A stretch of 64,000 bases of DNA from CAVTBT01 sp963733065 (GTDB lineage Bacteria > Actinomycetota > Thermoleophilia > Gaiellales > Gaiellaceae), in assembly GCA_963733065.1 (NCBI GenBank), contig CAVTBT010000002.1, positions 252,613 through 316,612 of the forward strand, given 5' to 3'. This document shows positions 7,209 through 15,595 of this stretch, piece after piece. The notes under the pieces are model-generated. The model was not told the origin of the DNA, did no database searches, and worked only from the letters and a program-made list of their open reading frames with translations. Position 1 is the first letter of the stretch. Every line of letters begins with the position of its first letter. The translations under genes were made by a program, and so were the position numbers.

Positions 7209-8433
7209 GCTCGAAGGCCTTGTGCAGGGCTCGGACCGCCCGGTCGACGTCCACGCTCGCGACATGGCATGCGATCTTGATCGGCGAGGTGCTCACGACC
7301 GCCGCCTCGATGCCCTCGGCCTCGAGCGTCGCGAAGGTCTTGGCGGCGACGCCTGGATGGCTCTTCATGCCCGCCCCGACGAGGCTGACCTTGCCGAGGT
7401 CGTCGCGCGCGCTCCAGCGGACGTCGAGGGCGTCGAGGGCACGCTCGGCGTCGGCGCGATCCTCGACGGGCGCCGAGAAGACGATCTCCGGCCCCGTCTG
7501 CAGGATCGTGTCGACGTTGACTCCGGCGTCCGCGAGCGTGCCGAACAGGCGGGCGGGGTGGACACCCACCACGCGGTAGACCGTTTCCTCGCGCTGGTGG
7601 ACGACTCCGGAGATCAGCGCCTTCTCGAGCATCTCGTCCTCCTCACGGATCCAGGTGCCGGCGCCGTCCTCGAAGCTAGAGCGAACGTGCAGGCTGACGA
7701 CGTGGCTGCGCGCGACCTCGATCGACCTCGTCGCCAGGACACGCGCGCCGGACGAGGCCATCTCGAGCATCTCGTCGAAGGTCAGAAGCTCGAGCTTGCG
7801 CGCGCCGGGGACCAGCCGAGGGTCGGCGGTGAAGACCCCGTGCACGTCCGTGTTGATCTCGCAGTGATCGGCGCCGAGCGCGGCGGCGAGCGCGACCGCC
7901 GTCGTGTCCGACCCGCCGCGGCCGAGCGTCGTCACCTCGTAGCTCGTCGAGACACCCTGGAAGCCGGCGACGAGGACGACGCGGCCGCCGTCGAGTGCCT
8001 CGTGGATTCGCCTCGCCCGCACCTCGACGATCTTGGCCCTGGTGTGCGCGGTGTCGGTGACGATGCCCGCCTGCGAGCCGGTGAGCGAGATTGCCTCGTG
8101 CCCGAGGTCGTGGATCGCCATCGCCGCGAGGGCGCACGAGACTCGCTCGCCCACCGAGACGAGCATGTCCAGCTCGCGCGGGTGGGGCGTCGGCGACACC
8201 TGCGCCGCGAGGTCGATCAGCTCGTCGGTGGTGCCGCCCATCGCCGAGAGCACCCCGACGACACGGTCGCCGCGCTCCCGCGCCGCCACCAGGCGGCGGG
8301 CGACCGCGCGCAGATGTTCCGGCGTGGCGAGGGACGTGCCGCCGAACTTCATGACCACCGTGCCGGTCTGCGTAGCCCCTGTCGCCTCGTCCCGCTCGAC
8401 GGCCGGAATCGCCTCGTAGTCGATGGCGGCCAT
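7201..8433 (-). CDS. lysC: Aspartate kinase
   Basis: The 410-residue protein phosphorylates aspartate, the first step of the lysine/threonine/methionine pathway. The kinase domain has KFGGTS near residue 30, the LGRGGSDTTA phosphate loop and the TDVHGVFTADPR segment. Two ACT domains follow (from about residue 265 and 345), including LVGAGMKSHPGVAAK and the SPIKIACHV end, the usual allosteric module. ATG 8433 gives about 28 residues before KFGGTS; it lies six bases after a TACACT -10 box, supporting a leaderless transcript. No lysine riboswitch is recognisable in the 176-base gap to recR. Confidence 0.93.
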   Translation of the reverse strand: MAAIDYEAIPAVERDEATGATQTGTVVMKFGGTSLATPEHLRAVARRLVAARERGDRVVGVLSAMGGTTDELIDLAAQVSPTPHPRELDMLVSVGERVSCALAAMAIHDLGHEAISLTGSQAGIVTDTAHTRAKIVEVRARRIHEALDGGRVVLVAGFQGVSTSYEVTTLGRGGSDTTAVALAAALGADHCEINTDVHGVFTADPRLVPGARKLELLTFDEMLEMASSGARVLATRSIEVARSHVVSLHVRSSFEDGAGTWIREEDEMLEKALISGVVHQREETVYRVVGVHPARLFGTLADAGVNVDTILQTGPEIVFSAPVEDRADAERALDALDVRWSARDDLGKVSLVGAGMKSHPGVAAKTFATLEAEGIEAAVVSTSPIKIACHVASVDVDRAVRALHKAFELG

Positions 8434-8445
8434 CGCGACAGTGTA
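8434..8445 (-). promoter_or_regulatory. Probable leaderless promoter of lysC
   Basis: On the minus strand TACACT is followed by six bases and then the lysC ATG. It lies just downstream of the recR terminator, so lysC-asd can be transcribed independently of dnaX-ebfC-recR. No convincing -35 element is seen. Confidence 0.45.
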
Positions 8446-8470
8446 GGCACGTGCCCCGGCCGCACAGCCC

Positions 8471-8522
8471 GAAAAAAGGCACAAAAAAGGCCGAACCGAC
8501 GAACCCGAGAGCCCGTCGGTTC
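8471..8522 (-). terminator. Rho-independent terminator after dnaX-ebfC-recR
   Basis: On the minus strand a nine-base perfect stem (8514-8522 paired with 8493-8501, GAACCGACG/CGTCGGTTC) with a 12-base loop is followed by two runs of six T (8483-8488 and 8472-8477). It sits about 90 bases after the recR stop and just before the lysC promoter. The second T run suggests efficient release. An attenuator role for lysC is possible but has no other support. Confidence 0.75.
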
Positions 8523-8609
8523 AGCTAGTGCAACCCTACGGATCGAGCCTGATCGGCGCAAGCCCGTCTGGCGCGAGTTGCCGCAATTTGCGACCTTTTT
8601 CTCGTAGCG

Positions 8610-9200
8610 CTACATCTCCCGCCGACCCGCGAGTGCACGGCCGAGCGTCACCTCGTCCGCGTATTCGAGGTCGCCGCCCACCGGGAGACCGCTGGCGAGC
8701 CGAGTCACGCGCACACGACCGCGCAGGCGCTCCGCGACGTAGGCGGCCGTCGCCTCGCCCGTCATGTTCGGGTTGGTGGCGAGGACGACCTCCTCGACAC
8801 CGCCCGACTCGACGCGCCTCAGCAGCTCGGCGAGCCGCAGGTGCTCCGGCTCGACCCCGTCCAGCGGCGACAGCGAGCCGCCCAGGACGTGGTAGAGCCC
8901 GCGGAACTCGTGCGTCCGCTCGAGCGATACGAGGTCGGCAGGCTGCTCCACGACGCACACGACGCTGCGGTCGCGGCGCGCGTCGGTGCAGATGGCACAG
9001 AGCTCCTCCTCGGTGAGGTTGCCGCACTCGGCGCAGAAGCGCACACGCTCTTTCACCTCCTCGATGGCTGCGGCGAGCGCGAGCGCGTCCTCCTGTCGTG
9101 CGGACAGCAGGTGGAACGCGAGACGCTGCGCGGTGCGGGTGCCGATTCCCGGTAGCCGCGTCAGCTGTGCGACCAGGTTGTCGACGGCCGGGCTGAGCAC
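8610..9200 (-). CDS. recR: Recombination mediator RecR
   Basis: At 196 residues the protein has the normal RecR length. It shows the N-terminal helix-hairpin-helix (LTRLPGIGTRTAQRLAFHLL), the four-cysteine zinc finger CAEC...CAIC, and the Toprim domain with VVEQPADLVSLE, LYHVLGG and VLATNPNMTGEATAAY. It works with RecO in loading RecA at single-strand gaps. It follows ebfC by 27 bases on the same strand, the order conserved in many bacteria. Confidence 0.97.
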   Translation of the reverse strand: MLSPAVDNLVAQLTRLPGIGTRTAQRLAFHLLSARQEDALALAAAIEEVKERVRFCAECGNLTEEELCAICTDARRDRSVVCVVEQPADLVSLERTHEFRGLYHVLGGSLSPLDGVEPEHLRLAELLRRVESGGVEEVVLATNPNMTGEATAAYVAERLRGRVRVTRLASGLPVGGDLEYADEVTLGRALAGRREM

Positions 9201-9227
9201 GGCCGCAGCGTAACTGTCGCCTTCGGA

Positions 9228-9545
9228 CTACATCCCGGGCAGCCCGAGGCCGGAGAGGCCGGGCGGCAGCATGCCCTTCATCTTGTTCTCGACGAGCGCC
9301 TGCGCGGACCGGAGCGCCTCGTTGGTCGCGGCCAGGACGAGGTCGCCGAGCAGGTCGGGATCGTCGGGGTCGATGGCGGCCGGGTCGATCGCCACGGCGA
9401 CGATCTCGCCGGCGCCGTTGGCCTTCACGGTGACCATGCCGCCGCCGGCCGAGGCCTCGACGACCTCGTTCTTCGCCTCCTCCTGCATCTGCAGCATCTG
9501 CTCCTGCATCTGCTGGGCCTGGCGCATGAGCTTGTTCATGTCCAT
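9228..9545 (-). CDS. ebfC: YbaB/EbfC family nucleoid-associated protein
   Basis: A 105-residue protein with the typical N-terminal coiled-coil rich in Q and M (MNKLMRQAQQMQEQMLQMQE), the central ASAGGGMVTVKANG strand segment and the VAIDP-LLGDLVLAATNEAL region. Homologues bind DNA as dimers and are encoded between dnaX and recR. The ATG overlaps the dnaX stop by one base (TAATG). The C-terminal GLSGLGLPGM tail is low in complexity, as usual for the family. Confidence 0.95.
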   Translation of the reverse strand: MDMNKLMRQAQQMQEQMLQMQEEAKNEVVEASAGGGMVTVKANGAGEIVAVAIDPAAIDPDDPDLLGDLVLAATNEALRSAQALVENKMKGMLPPGLSGLGLPGM

Positions 9546-11149
9546 TAGTTCTGGTCCTCCACTTCGCGGGCGTCGAAGGTGTCCTTGAACATCGAGATCA
9601 GGTCGTCCTCCGAGAGCGTGCCCTCCTCGGCTTCGCCCGGTTCGTCGTCGCCCTCGCCGAGCTCGGTCGCGACCGCCAGCTTGCGTCCGGTCACCTCGTA
9701 GAGAGCGTCGCGTACGATCGCGAGGTTCTTCGGCTCCTCGACCTGGCGGCGGTGGAAGTCGGCCGAGGACGCGAACTCCAACGTGAGCGTGTCGGCGTCG
9801 AGCGACGACGGCCGAGCCTGCTGCAGCAGCGTCTCGACCGGGATCGAACGGGCGTGGACGGCCGGGAGGACGGTGCGCTGCCAGGCGTCGCGGAGCTGCT
9901 CGAGCTCGAGCGGCGGCCGTTCCTCGACGCGCTGCGGGGCCTCGGCGGCGGGCCGGGGTGAGGCAGGCACCGGCGGCCCATCGCCCGCGACGGGCACCGT
10001 CGGTGCGTGTGCCAGCCGCTCTTCGAGGCGCTCGACCCGAAAGGCGAGCGACTCCTGCTGGAGGTCCGACTGCGGCCGCGTCACCTTCACGAGCGCGAGC
10101 TCGAGCGGCAGCCGCGGGTCGCCGCCCTGCCGCATGTCGTCGACCGCCACCGCGAGCAGGTCGACGAGCCGGAGCACGGTGGCCTGCGGCAGCTGGTTCG
10201 CCTGCTCGCGGAGCCGTTCGCGCGTTTCCTCCGTCACGGGCAGCGACTCGGGCACGTGTCCCATGTGCTGGACGAGCAGCAGGTGGCGGAGGTGCTCGAG
10301 CAGGTCGGTGACGAGGCGGCCGAGATCCTGGCCCTGCTCAGCGAGTTCCTCGACGAAGACGAGCGCGCCGGCGGTGTCCCGGTCGACGACCGTGTCGCAG
10401 AGCCGGAAGAGCGAATCCTCCTCGACGGCGCCGAGCAGCTGCAGCACGGCCTGCACCGTCACCTGCTGCTCCGTGGCGGCCGCGAGCTGATCGAGGGTCG
10501 AGACGGCGTCGCGGAACGAGCCGCGCGCGCCCCGCGCGACGAGCGCCAGCGCGGCGTCGGGCGCGTCGATGCCCTCGCCGTCGCAGACCCGCCGCAGCAG
10601 GCGCACGAGGTCGGGCAGCCGCGGGCGCTGGAAGACGAACGTCTGGCAGCGCGACCGTACGGTAGGCAGCACCTTCGCCAGATCGGTCGTGCAGAAGACG
10701 AAGAGTAGGTGCGGCGGCGGCTCCTCGATCAGCTTCAGCAGCGCGTTCCAGGCGGCGTCGGTGAGCTGGTGCGCCTCGTCCAGGATGTAGACCTTGTAGC
10801 GCCCCTCGGCGGGCTGCAGCACGACCCGCTCCCGGATCTCGCGGATGTCGTCGATCCCACGCTGCGAGGCGGCGTCCATCTCGATCACGTCGAGCGACGA
10901 CCCGTTCGCGATCGCAACGCAGGCGTGGCAGACCTTGTCCGGCGTCGCTGTCGGCCCCTGCGCGCAGTTGAGCGCCTTCGCGAGGATCCGGGCCATCGAG
11001 GTCTTGCCGGTTCCGCGCGGCCCGGCGAAGAGATAGGCCTGCCGAACCTGCTCGTGCCCGATCGCGTTCCGCAGCGTCCGGACGACGGCCTCCTGCCCGA
11101 CGACCTCCTCAAAGTCTTGAGGGCGGTACGTTCTGTAGAGCGCCGTCAA
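9545..11149 (-). CDS. dnaX: DNA polymerase III subunit gamma/tau
   Basis: The 534-residue clamp-loader ATPase starts with TTG 11149 (LTALYRTYRPQDFEEVVGQ). It has Walker A GPRGTGKTS, a zinc-binding cysteine set (C in LNCAQ and CHAC), Walker B LDEAHQL and the sensor/arginine-finger segment TVRSRCQTF. The domain III collar follows, then a low-complexity Pro/Glu-rich linker and a short tau-like C-terminal domain. An acidic tail (EGDDEPGEAEEG) precedes the end. Overlap with ebfC indicates co-transcription. There is no obvious slippery heptamer for programmed gamma production. Confidence 0.95.
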   Translation of the reverse strand: MTALYRTYRPQDFEEVVGQEAVVRTLRNAIGHEQVRQAYLFAGPRGTGKTSMARILAKALNCAQGPTATPDKVCHACVAIANGSSLDVIEMDAASQRGIDDIREIRERVVLQPAEGRYKVYILDEAHQLTDAAWNALLKLIEEPPPHLLFVFCTTDLAKVLPTVRSRCQTFVFQRPRLPDLVRLLRRVCDGEGIDAPDAALALVARGARGSFRDAVSTLDQLAAATEQQVTVQAVLQLLGAVEEDSLFRLCDTVVDRDTAGALVFVEELAEQGQDLGRLVTDLLEHLRHLLLVQHMGHVPESLPVTEETRERLREQANQLPQATVLRLVDLLAVAVDDMRQGGDPRLPLELALVKVTRPQSDLQQESLAFRVERLEERLAHAPTVPVAGDGPPVPASPRPAAEAPQRVEERPPLELEQLRDAWQRTVLPAVHARSIPVETLLQQARPSSLDADTLTLEFASSADFHRRQVEEPKNLAIVRDALYEVTGRKLAVATELGEGDDEPGEAEEGTLSEDDLISMFKDTFDAREVEDQN

Positions 11150-11246
11150 GGCACTTTTCTCCCTACGGTCGAAAAGAGCCTACGCATGGACTCGGCACGG
11201 TCTTGGCACAAAGACGCGCGGGTTGTCACGCGATTCTTCGCAGCGA

Positions 11247-11859
11247 ATGGCATTGCCGCTGACGATACTCGTTGACCACGGTGAGCGGCCATCTGGTGTA
11301 CCCGGCCACCTGCGGAGCCTCGGCATCCTCGTCGGGTATCGATCGCTGACGGTCGGCGACTATGTGATCGGGACGTCGACCGTCGTCGAACGAAAGACCA
11401 TCGCCGACCTCCACGCGTCAATCGCCAACAGTCGGATCTGGCGCCAGGTCGCGTGCGATGCGATCGACGTTCGACGCGCGATACCTGCTGATCGAGGGTC
11501 GCAACCTCTACGCCGGCCGTCTCCCGAGGCATGGAGTGCGGGGTGCTCTCCTGGCTGTAGCGGCGAGCGACATACGGATCGTCTGGTCCGTGAGTAGCCG
11601 CGACACGGCGGAATGGCTCCACGCCATCGCGCTCCGCGCCATTCATCGCTCGACTCCACCGCGCGGTAGGCGTCTGTCGGCGTGCACGCCCGCCTCCCTG
11701 CTCGCGCTCGTCCCCGGAGTCTCGCCTGCCACGGCAGCAGAGCTCGTGGACCGATTCGGATCGGTCGCTGCCATCGCCCAAGCCGAAGACAAGGATCTGC
11801 TGACGGTCCGCGGACTGGGCCCGGTCCGCGTCGCCACACTGAAACGAGTCCTTGCGTAG
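11247..11859 (+). pseudogene. ERCC4-domain nuclease with helix-hairpin-helix, interrupted by one frameshift
   Basis: The first part (from ATG 11247) carries an XPF/MUS81-type nuclease core: ILVDHGERPSG, VGDYVIG and VVERKTIADLHASI, matching the ERK-type active-site signature. At about 11450-11457 the frame moves by +1. The continuation (RYLLIEGRNLYAGRL, then a C-terminal double HhH: LLALVPGVSPATAAELVDRFGS and LLTVRGLGPVRVATL) is intact to the stop at 11859. Removing one base around the GTCGCGTGCGATG stretch restores one frame of about 200 residues. Either the gene is freshly broken or a base was inserted in sequencing. Small stand-alone ERCC4-HhH proteins occur in actinobacteria; their function is not established. 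Confidence 0.75.
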
Positions 11860-11885
11860 GCACTTCTCGCGTCAGCGAGAAGTGC
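11860..11885 (+). terminator. Hairpin after the ERCC4 gene
   Basis: A perfect 11-base stem GCACTTCTCGC with loop GTCA and GCGAGAAGTGC begins directly after the TAG stop. There is no T run on either side, so it may be an mRNA-stabilising hairpin or a terminator assisted by Rho. It also lies downstream of the SRP RNA on the opposite strand. Confidence 0.5.
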
Positions 11886-11944
11886 CCGGTCGCGCGCTCC
11901 GCCTTCGAACCAGCCTCACCGGAGGTGTCCGTGTCGCCGGCTCG

Positions 11945-12041
11945 GATCGGGCGGTACCGCGGCACCTGGGAGGGAATCCTTAGCGCTGCTTCCTTCCGGA
12001 CCTGACGCGGTTCGGATGCTCCCAGTGCGCGGGACCCGATC
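11945..12041 (-). ncRNA. ffs: Signal recognition particle RNA, small (4.5S) type
   Basis: On the minus strand the conserved SRP core GTCAGGTCCGGAAGGAAGCA is present (about 12005-11985), with the closing AGCGCTAAGG side of the apical domain. The flanks pair in a long helix: GATCGGG (12041-12035) with CCCGATC (11951-11945) and CTGGGAG with CTCCCAG. The roughly 97-base length fits the small bacterial form lacking the Alu domain. It binds Ffh for co-translational membrane targeting. Its location upstream of dnaX is common in bacteria. The exact ends are inferred from pairing. Confidence 0.9.
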
Positions 12042-12169
12042 TGTCAACACCACGTGCACGGATCCAATCCCGACGAAGCCGCCCTCGGACGGCGTTCGGT
12101 CCCGCTGGAGCGGATGTCGGGTTCAGGGAACCGCTACCTCCCCACCTAGCGCGACCGGGCCCGCGCAGC

Positions 12170-12949
12170 CTAGCAGCGCTCCGGAGCGTCGCTCAGCTCG
12201 CGCTCGAGCACCGACGCGACCGCTCGCAGGGCGACGCGGGTGTCGTCCAGGTTCGGTTCGCGGGTCGTCAGCCGTTGCAGCCCGAGGCCGGGGAGGAGGA
12301 GCGGACGGAGGAAACGGGCGCCGGGACGGTGCACCATCTGCCAGAGCTCCATGGTCAGGCCGAGCGCCAGCACCGCGGCCACGGCCGGCACCCACGGAGC
12401 GTTCGCGAGCGGCCAGGCGCGCTCGACCAGGACCGTCATCGGCACCGCGAGCACGGCGAGGTTCGTCCCGCACCGCGGCGAGAAGCGCGACGGCCGTGTC
12501 GCCCCGCGCCACGTGGCGGTGAGCTGCCGCTCCTCGGCGGCGGCGATCGCGCGATGCTCGGCTCCGTGCAGGCGGAGCGTCCGGCCGCGCAGCACCCAGC
12601 CGACGAGCGTGACGGTGAGCGCGATGCCCGCCACGAGGCGCGCGCGCTCGGGGAGCGCGAGGAACAGCAGCGGCGCCGCGATCGCGACCAGCAGGAATCC
12701 GCGCTCCTTGCGGCCTGCGACCGCGCCGCCTCGAAACAGCGGCGTGAGCGACCCGGCGATACGCAGCAAGCCGCGGACGAGCGGCACCCGGGCGGCACCG
12801 GCCCGCCGGGCCGGCATGGCGCCTTCGCGCAACGATCCGTCGACGCACGCGAACGCCCAGAAGCGCTCGCTTGCGATGACGACCCCGTTCGGCCGCGCCA
12901 TGCCGCCGAGACGAGGCAGCCCGCCGGCGCGGTCGGCACGGCCAAGCAC
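12170..12949 (-). CDS. DUF1385 family membrane protein (YqhQ-like)
   Basis: The 259-residue protein matches DUF1385: an N-terminal GGMARPNGVVIAS segment (family IGGQAVxEGVMMR), two to three hydrophobic membrane segments (around residues 70-105 and 155-195), the conserved HGAEHRAIAA helix, a CGTNLAVLAV segment and the C-terminal LGLQRLTTREPNLDDTRVA region shared by most members. Homologues are inner-membrane proteins of unknown function; the conserved histidine/glutamate set suggests metal binding. GTG 12949 is chosen because the conserved start region begins upstream of the ATG at 12901. Confidence 0.82.
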   Translation of the reverse strand: MLGRADRAGGLPRLGGMARPNGVVIASERFWAFACVDGSLREGAMPARRAGAARVPLVRGLLRIAGSLTPLFRGGAVAGRKERGFLLVAIAAPLLFLALPERARLVAGIALTVTLVGWVLRGRTLRLHGAEHRAIAAAEERQLTATWRGATRPSRFSPRCGTNLAVLAVPMTVLVERAWPLANAPWVPAVAAVLALGLTMELWQMVHRPGARFLRPLLLPGLGLQRLTTREPNLDDTRVALRAVASVLERELSDAPERC

Positions 12950-13032
12950 GCGGGGACGAGTTCGCGGCTCCATCCGACCAGGGTGCCGCACGGCACCGCC
13001 GCTCGGCAAGGACCGTGGCCGCTGCGGCCGCG

Positions 13033-13989
13033 CTAGCCGGCCACCGCGGCGAGCACCGCGTCCCAGGCCAGCTCGGACGTCACGACGCCGAGGCCGATGC
13101 TCTCGAGGCTCGCTTCGACCTCGTTCGTCGAGACCGCGTAGAGCACGTCGCCGTCGACGAGCGCGTGGAACGGCTGGATGGCGCGGGCCATCGACGCGTG
13201 CACCTGGCGGCCGAGCGTGCGCAGCAGGCGGGCGTCGAGCCGCTGGTTGGTGACGACGACCGTCAAGGTCGTGTTGCCCGGCGGGGGATGGACGGGCAGT
13301 CCGGCGGCGAGCCGCTCCTCGACCTCGGGGAGCAGCGCGCGGCGCGTGCCCGTCGCGACTTCGAGGTGCCCCCTGACGACGGTGCCGTCGCGGTCGACGA
13401 CCGCGCCGACGGCGTTGACGACGACGAAGACGGCGACCCACGCGCCACCGATGCGGCGGAACGCCCCGCCCTGTCCGGCCGGCTCGCCCTCCTCGAAGGC
13501 GAACGTCTTGCCGACCGTGGCGGAGCGGCCGGCGCCGCGCGCGCCCAGCGGGAACGTGCCGGGCCGTGCCGCGCGCAGCGCTGCGCGCCCGAGCGCCTTG
13601 TCCGGGTAGACGCCGTTGTCGCGGGGGCCGTAGTCGAAGATGATCGCGCCCGCGACGAGCGGGATGTCCAGCCAGCCCGTCCGGTAGTCGCGGCGCGCGA
13701 GCAGCTCAGCGGCAACCCCGCTCACCGCCTCCAGTCCGTAGAGCGACCCGCCCGCGAGGCAGATCGCGTCCACCCGCTCGTACCCGCCCCCGAACGTCCC
13801 GGGCGAGCCGCCGCGCACGTCCGTCTCGAGCGACGCTCCGCTCGGGAAGTGGAACACGGTGCAGCCGGTGGGTCCTGCGTCGTACTCGGCACAGCCGATC
13901 TCGAGCCCGCGGACGTCGAGCTCGAGCGCAGGGCCGTCGAACGTCGTGCGGGGGACGAGCTCGAGCGTGTCGTTGGACGCGCGGCCCAT
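13033..13989 (-). CDS. P1 family (S58, DmpA/NylC-like) peptidase
   Basis: This 318-residue protein resembles autoprocessing N-terminal-nucleophile hydrolases of the DmpA/NylC group, which act on beta-peptides, D-amino-acid peptides or nylon oligomers. Visible family features are GCTVFHFPSGA, the GGGYERVDAICLAGGSLYGLEA stretch (abridged), DYGPRDNGVYPD, and the cleavage site GN-TT at residues 238-241. The threonine after Asn239 should become the nucleophile. A TAGGCT -10-like box lies seven bases upstream of the ATG, suggesting a leaderless transcript. The substrate is unknown. Confidence 0.85.
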   Translation of the reverse strand: MGRASNDTLELVPRTTFDGPALELDVRGLEIGCAEYDAGPTGCTVFHFPSGASLETDVRGGSPGTFGGGYERVDAICLAGGSLYGLEAVSGVAAELLARRDYRTGWLDIPLVAGAIIFDYGPRDNGVYPDKALGRAALRAARPGTFPLGARGAGRSATVGKTFAFEEGEPAGQGGAFRRIGGAWVAVFVVVNAVGAVVDRDGTVVRGHLEVATGTRRALLPEVEERLAAGLPVHPPPGNTTLTVVVTNQRLDARLLRTLGRQVHASMARAIQPFHALVDGDVLYAVSTNEVEASLESIGLGVVTSELAWDAVLAAVAG

Positions 13990-14013
13990 TGCCGCGAGCC
14001 TACTCGGGGAGGC

Positions 14014-14180
14014 TCAGCGCAGCATGACCCCGACGACCACCAGGACCACGAGCAGCCAGCCGCGGCGATCCACAGCCACAGCGTCAGGCTGGCGGGCTGC
14101 GCCGGTCGGCGCTTTCGTCTCGGCTCGGTCAGCGGCACGAAGGTAAAACGACGGAGCGGGATCGAAGGGTGCGAAACCAT
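14014..14180 (-). pseudogene. Possible small tail-anchored membrane protein, frameshifted
   Basis: In the 388-base stretch between the P1 peptidase and the Tm-1-like gene, a minus-strand ORF begins at ATG 14180 with a basic segment (PRRKRRPAQPASLTLWLWI). The natural continuation, RGWLLVVLVVVGVMLR and stop (14014), is in another frame, one base away at about 14060. Joined, it would be a 54-residue protein with one C-terminal membrane helix. It could also be chance. The stretch holds nothing else coding that I can support. Confidence 0.3.
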
Positions 14181-14205
14181 CCGGTCGTCATGTCCGTTTC
14201 ACGAT

Positions 14206-14245
14206 CGAGAAGCGACGACTGCGGCGCATCAGGCGGCGCTTCTCG
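14206..14245. repeat. Inverted repeat in the 13990-14377 intergenic stretch
   Basis: CGAGAAGCG at 14206-14214 is inverted as CGCTTCTCG at 14237-14245, with 22 bases between. The same GAGAAGCG core recurs at about 14281. It lies about 130 bases upstream of the Tm-1-like operon and could be a terminator or an operator; neither is supported by a T run or a recognised regulator. Confidence 0.35.
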
Positions 14246-14377
14246 CTGCGGCCCTGGGGGACTGACGGCTGGGTCTGCGCGAGAAGCGCCGCGTGGTGCG
14301 CTGCTTCGCGTCCGCCTGCGCCGCGGCGCCCGAGCCGCATGAGCGAAGATCGGCCGAACGGCGAAGGGAGGCTGTCG

Positions 14378-15595
14378 ATGCCGACGGTGGTGCTCGTCGG
14401 GACACTGGACACGAAGGGCGTCGAGTACGCCTATCTCGCGGAACGGATCCGCGAGCGGGGCGTGGAGACGCTGCTCGTCGATGCGGGAATCGTCGGCGAG
14501 CCGCTCGCCGAGCCCGACGTGACACGCGCCGACGTCGCTGCCGCTGCCGGTGCGGACGTCGCCGCGCTCGCCGCCGCCGGCGACCGGGGAGCAGCCGTGG
14601 AGACCATGGCCCGCGGCGCGGCGGAGATCGTCCGCCGCTTGCATGCGGAGGGCAGGCTCGACGCCGTCGGCGGCCTCGGCGGGTCGGGCGGCTCGGCGCT
14701 GGCCACGCACGCGATGCGCGCACTTCCGATCGGCGTCCCGAAGCTGATGGTCTCGACCGTCGCGTCGGGCGACACGAGCCCGTACGTCGGTTCGGTCGAC
14801 GTGACGATGATGTACTCGGTCGTCGACATCGCCGGGATCAACCAGATCTCCGCGCGCATCCTCACGAACGCGGCCGCGGCGCTCGCGGGCATGGCCGGCG
14901 CGACCGTCCCGCCGCTCGGCGAGGAGCGGCCACTCGTCGCAGCCTCCATGTTCGGCGTCACGACGGCCGCGGTGACGGTCGCGCGCGAACGGCTCGAGGA
15001 GCTCGGCTACGAGGTGCTCGTCTTTCACCAGACGGGCGCCGGCGGCGGCTCGATGGAAGAGTTGATCAAGGCCGGCTTCGTCGCCGGCTCGCTCGACGTG
15101 ACGACGACCGAGTTCTGCGACCTCGTCGTCGGTGGCGTGCTCCAGGCGGTGCCCGACCGCCTCGAGTCGGCAGGGCGGGTAGGGATCCCGCAGGTCGTGT
15201 CGCTCGGCGCGCTCGACATGGTCAACTTCGGTCCGATGGACACGGTGCCGGAGCGCTTCTCGGGCCGGAATCTCTACGTCCACAACCCGACGATCACGCT
15301 GATGCGGACGACACCCGACGAGTGCCGGGAGATCGGCGCGCTGATCGCCCGCAAGCTCAACGCTGCGACCGGGCCAACCGAGCTGTTCGTGCCGCTCCGC
15401 GGCGTCTCGGCAATCGCGACCGAGGGCGGCGTCTTCCACGACCGCGAGGCGGACGAGGCGCTCTTCGACACGCTGCGCGAGCGGGTCGACACCGACCGGG
15501 TGACGCTCGTCGAGGTCGACACGGACGTGAACGCGCCCGAGTTCGCGCTCGCGATGGCAAACCGGCTGCATGAGCTGATCGAGGCGCGGTCGTGA
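14378..15595 (+). CDS. Tm-1-like ATP-binding domain protein (UPF0261)
   Basis: The 405-residue protein is of the UPF0261/Tm-1-like family, two Rossmann-like halves with a nucleotide-binding loop. Diagnostic segments are VVLVGTLDTKGVEYAYLA, the glycine-rich GGLGGSGGSALATHAMRALP, STVASGDTSPYVG and FHQTGAGGGSMEELI. ATG 14378 follows GAAGGGAGG at a good distance; an upstream ATG (14339) lacks a ribosome binding site. Bacterial members are uncharacterised and are usually encoded beside a PEP-hydrolase-family TIM-barrel protein, as here; some plants fuse the two. The gene overlaps the next start by four bases. Confidence 0.88.
   Translation: MPTVVLVGTLDTKGVEYAYLAERIRERGVETLLVDAGIVGEPLAEPDVTRADVAAAAGADVAALAAAGDRGAAVETMARGAAEIVRRLHAEGRLDAVGGLGGSGGSALATHAMRALPIGVPKLMVSTVASGDTSPYVGSVDVTMMYSVVDIAGINQISARILTNAAAALAGMAGATVPPLGEERPLVAASMFGVTTAAVTVARERLEELGYEVLVFHQTGAGGGSMEELIKAGFVAGSLDVTTTEFCDLVVGGVLQAVPDRLESAGRVGIPQVVSLGALDMVNFGPMDTVPERFSGRNLYVHNPTITLMRTTPDECREIGALIARKLNAATGPTELFVPLRGVSAIATEGGVFHDREADEALFDTLRERVDTDRVTLVEVDTDVNAPEFALAMANRLHELIEARS

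Noticed and set aside
8434..8609. Lysine riboswitch upstream of lysC
   Set aside because: No conserved lysine-riboswitch core is recognisable; the gap holds a recR terminator and a leaderless lysC promoter.
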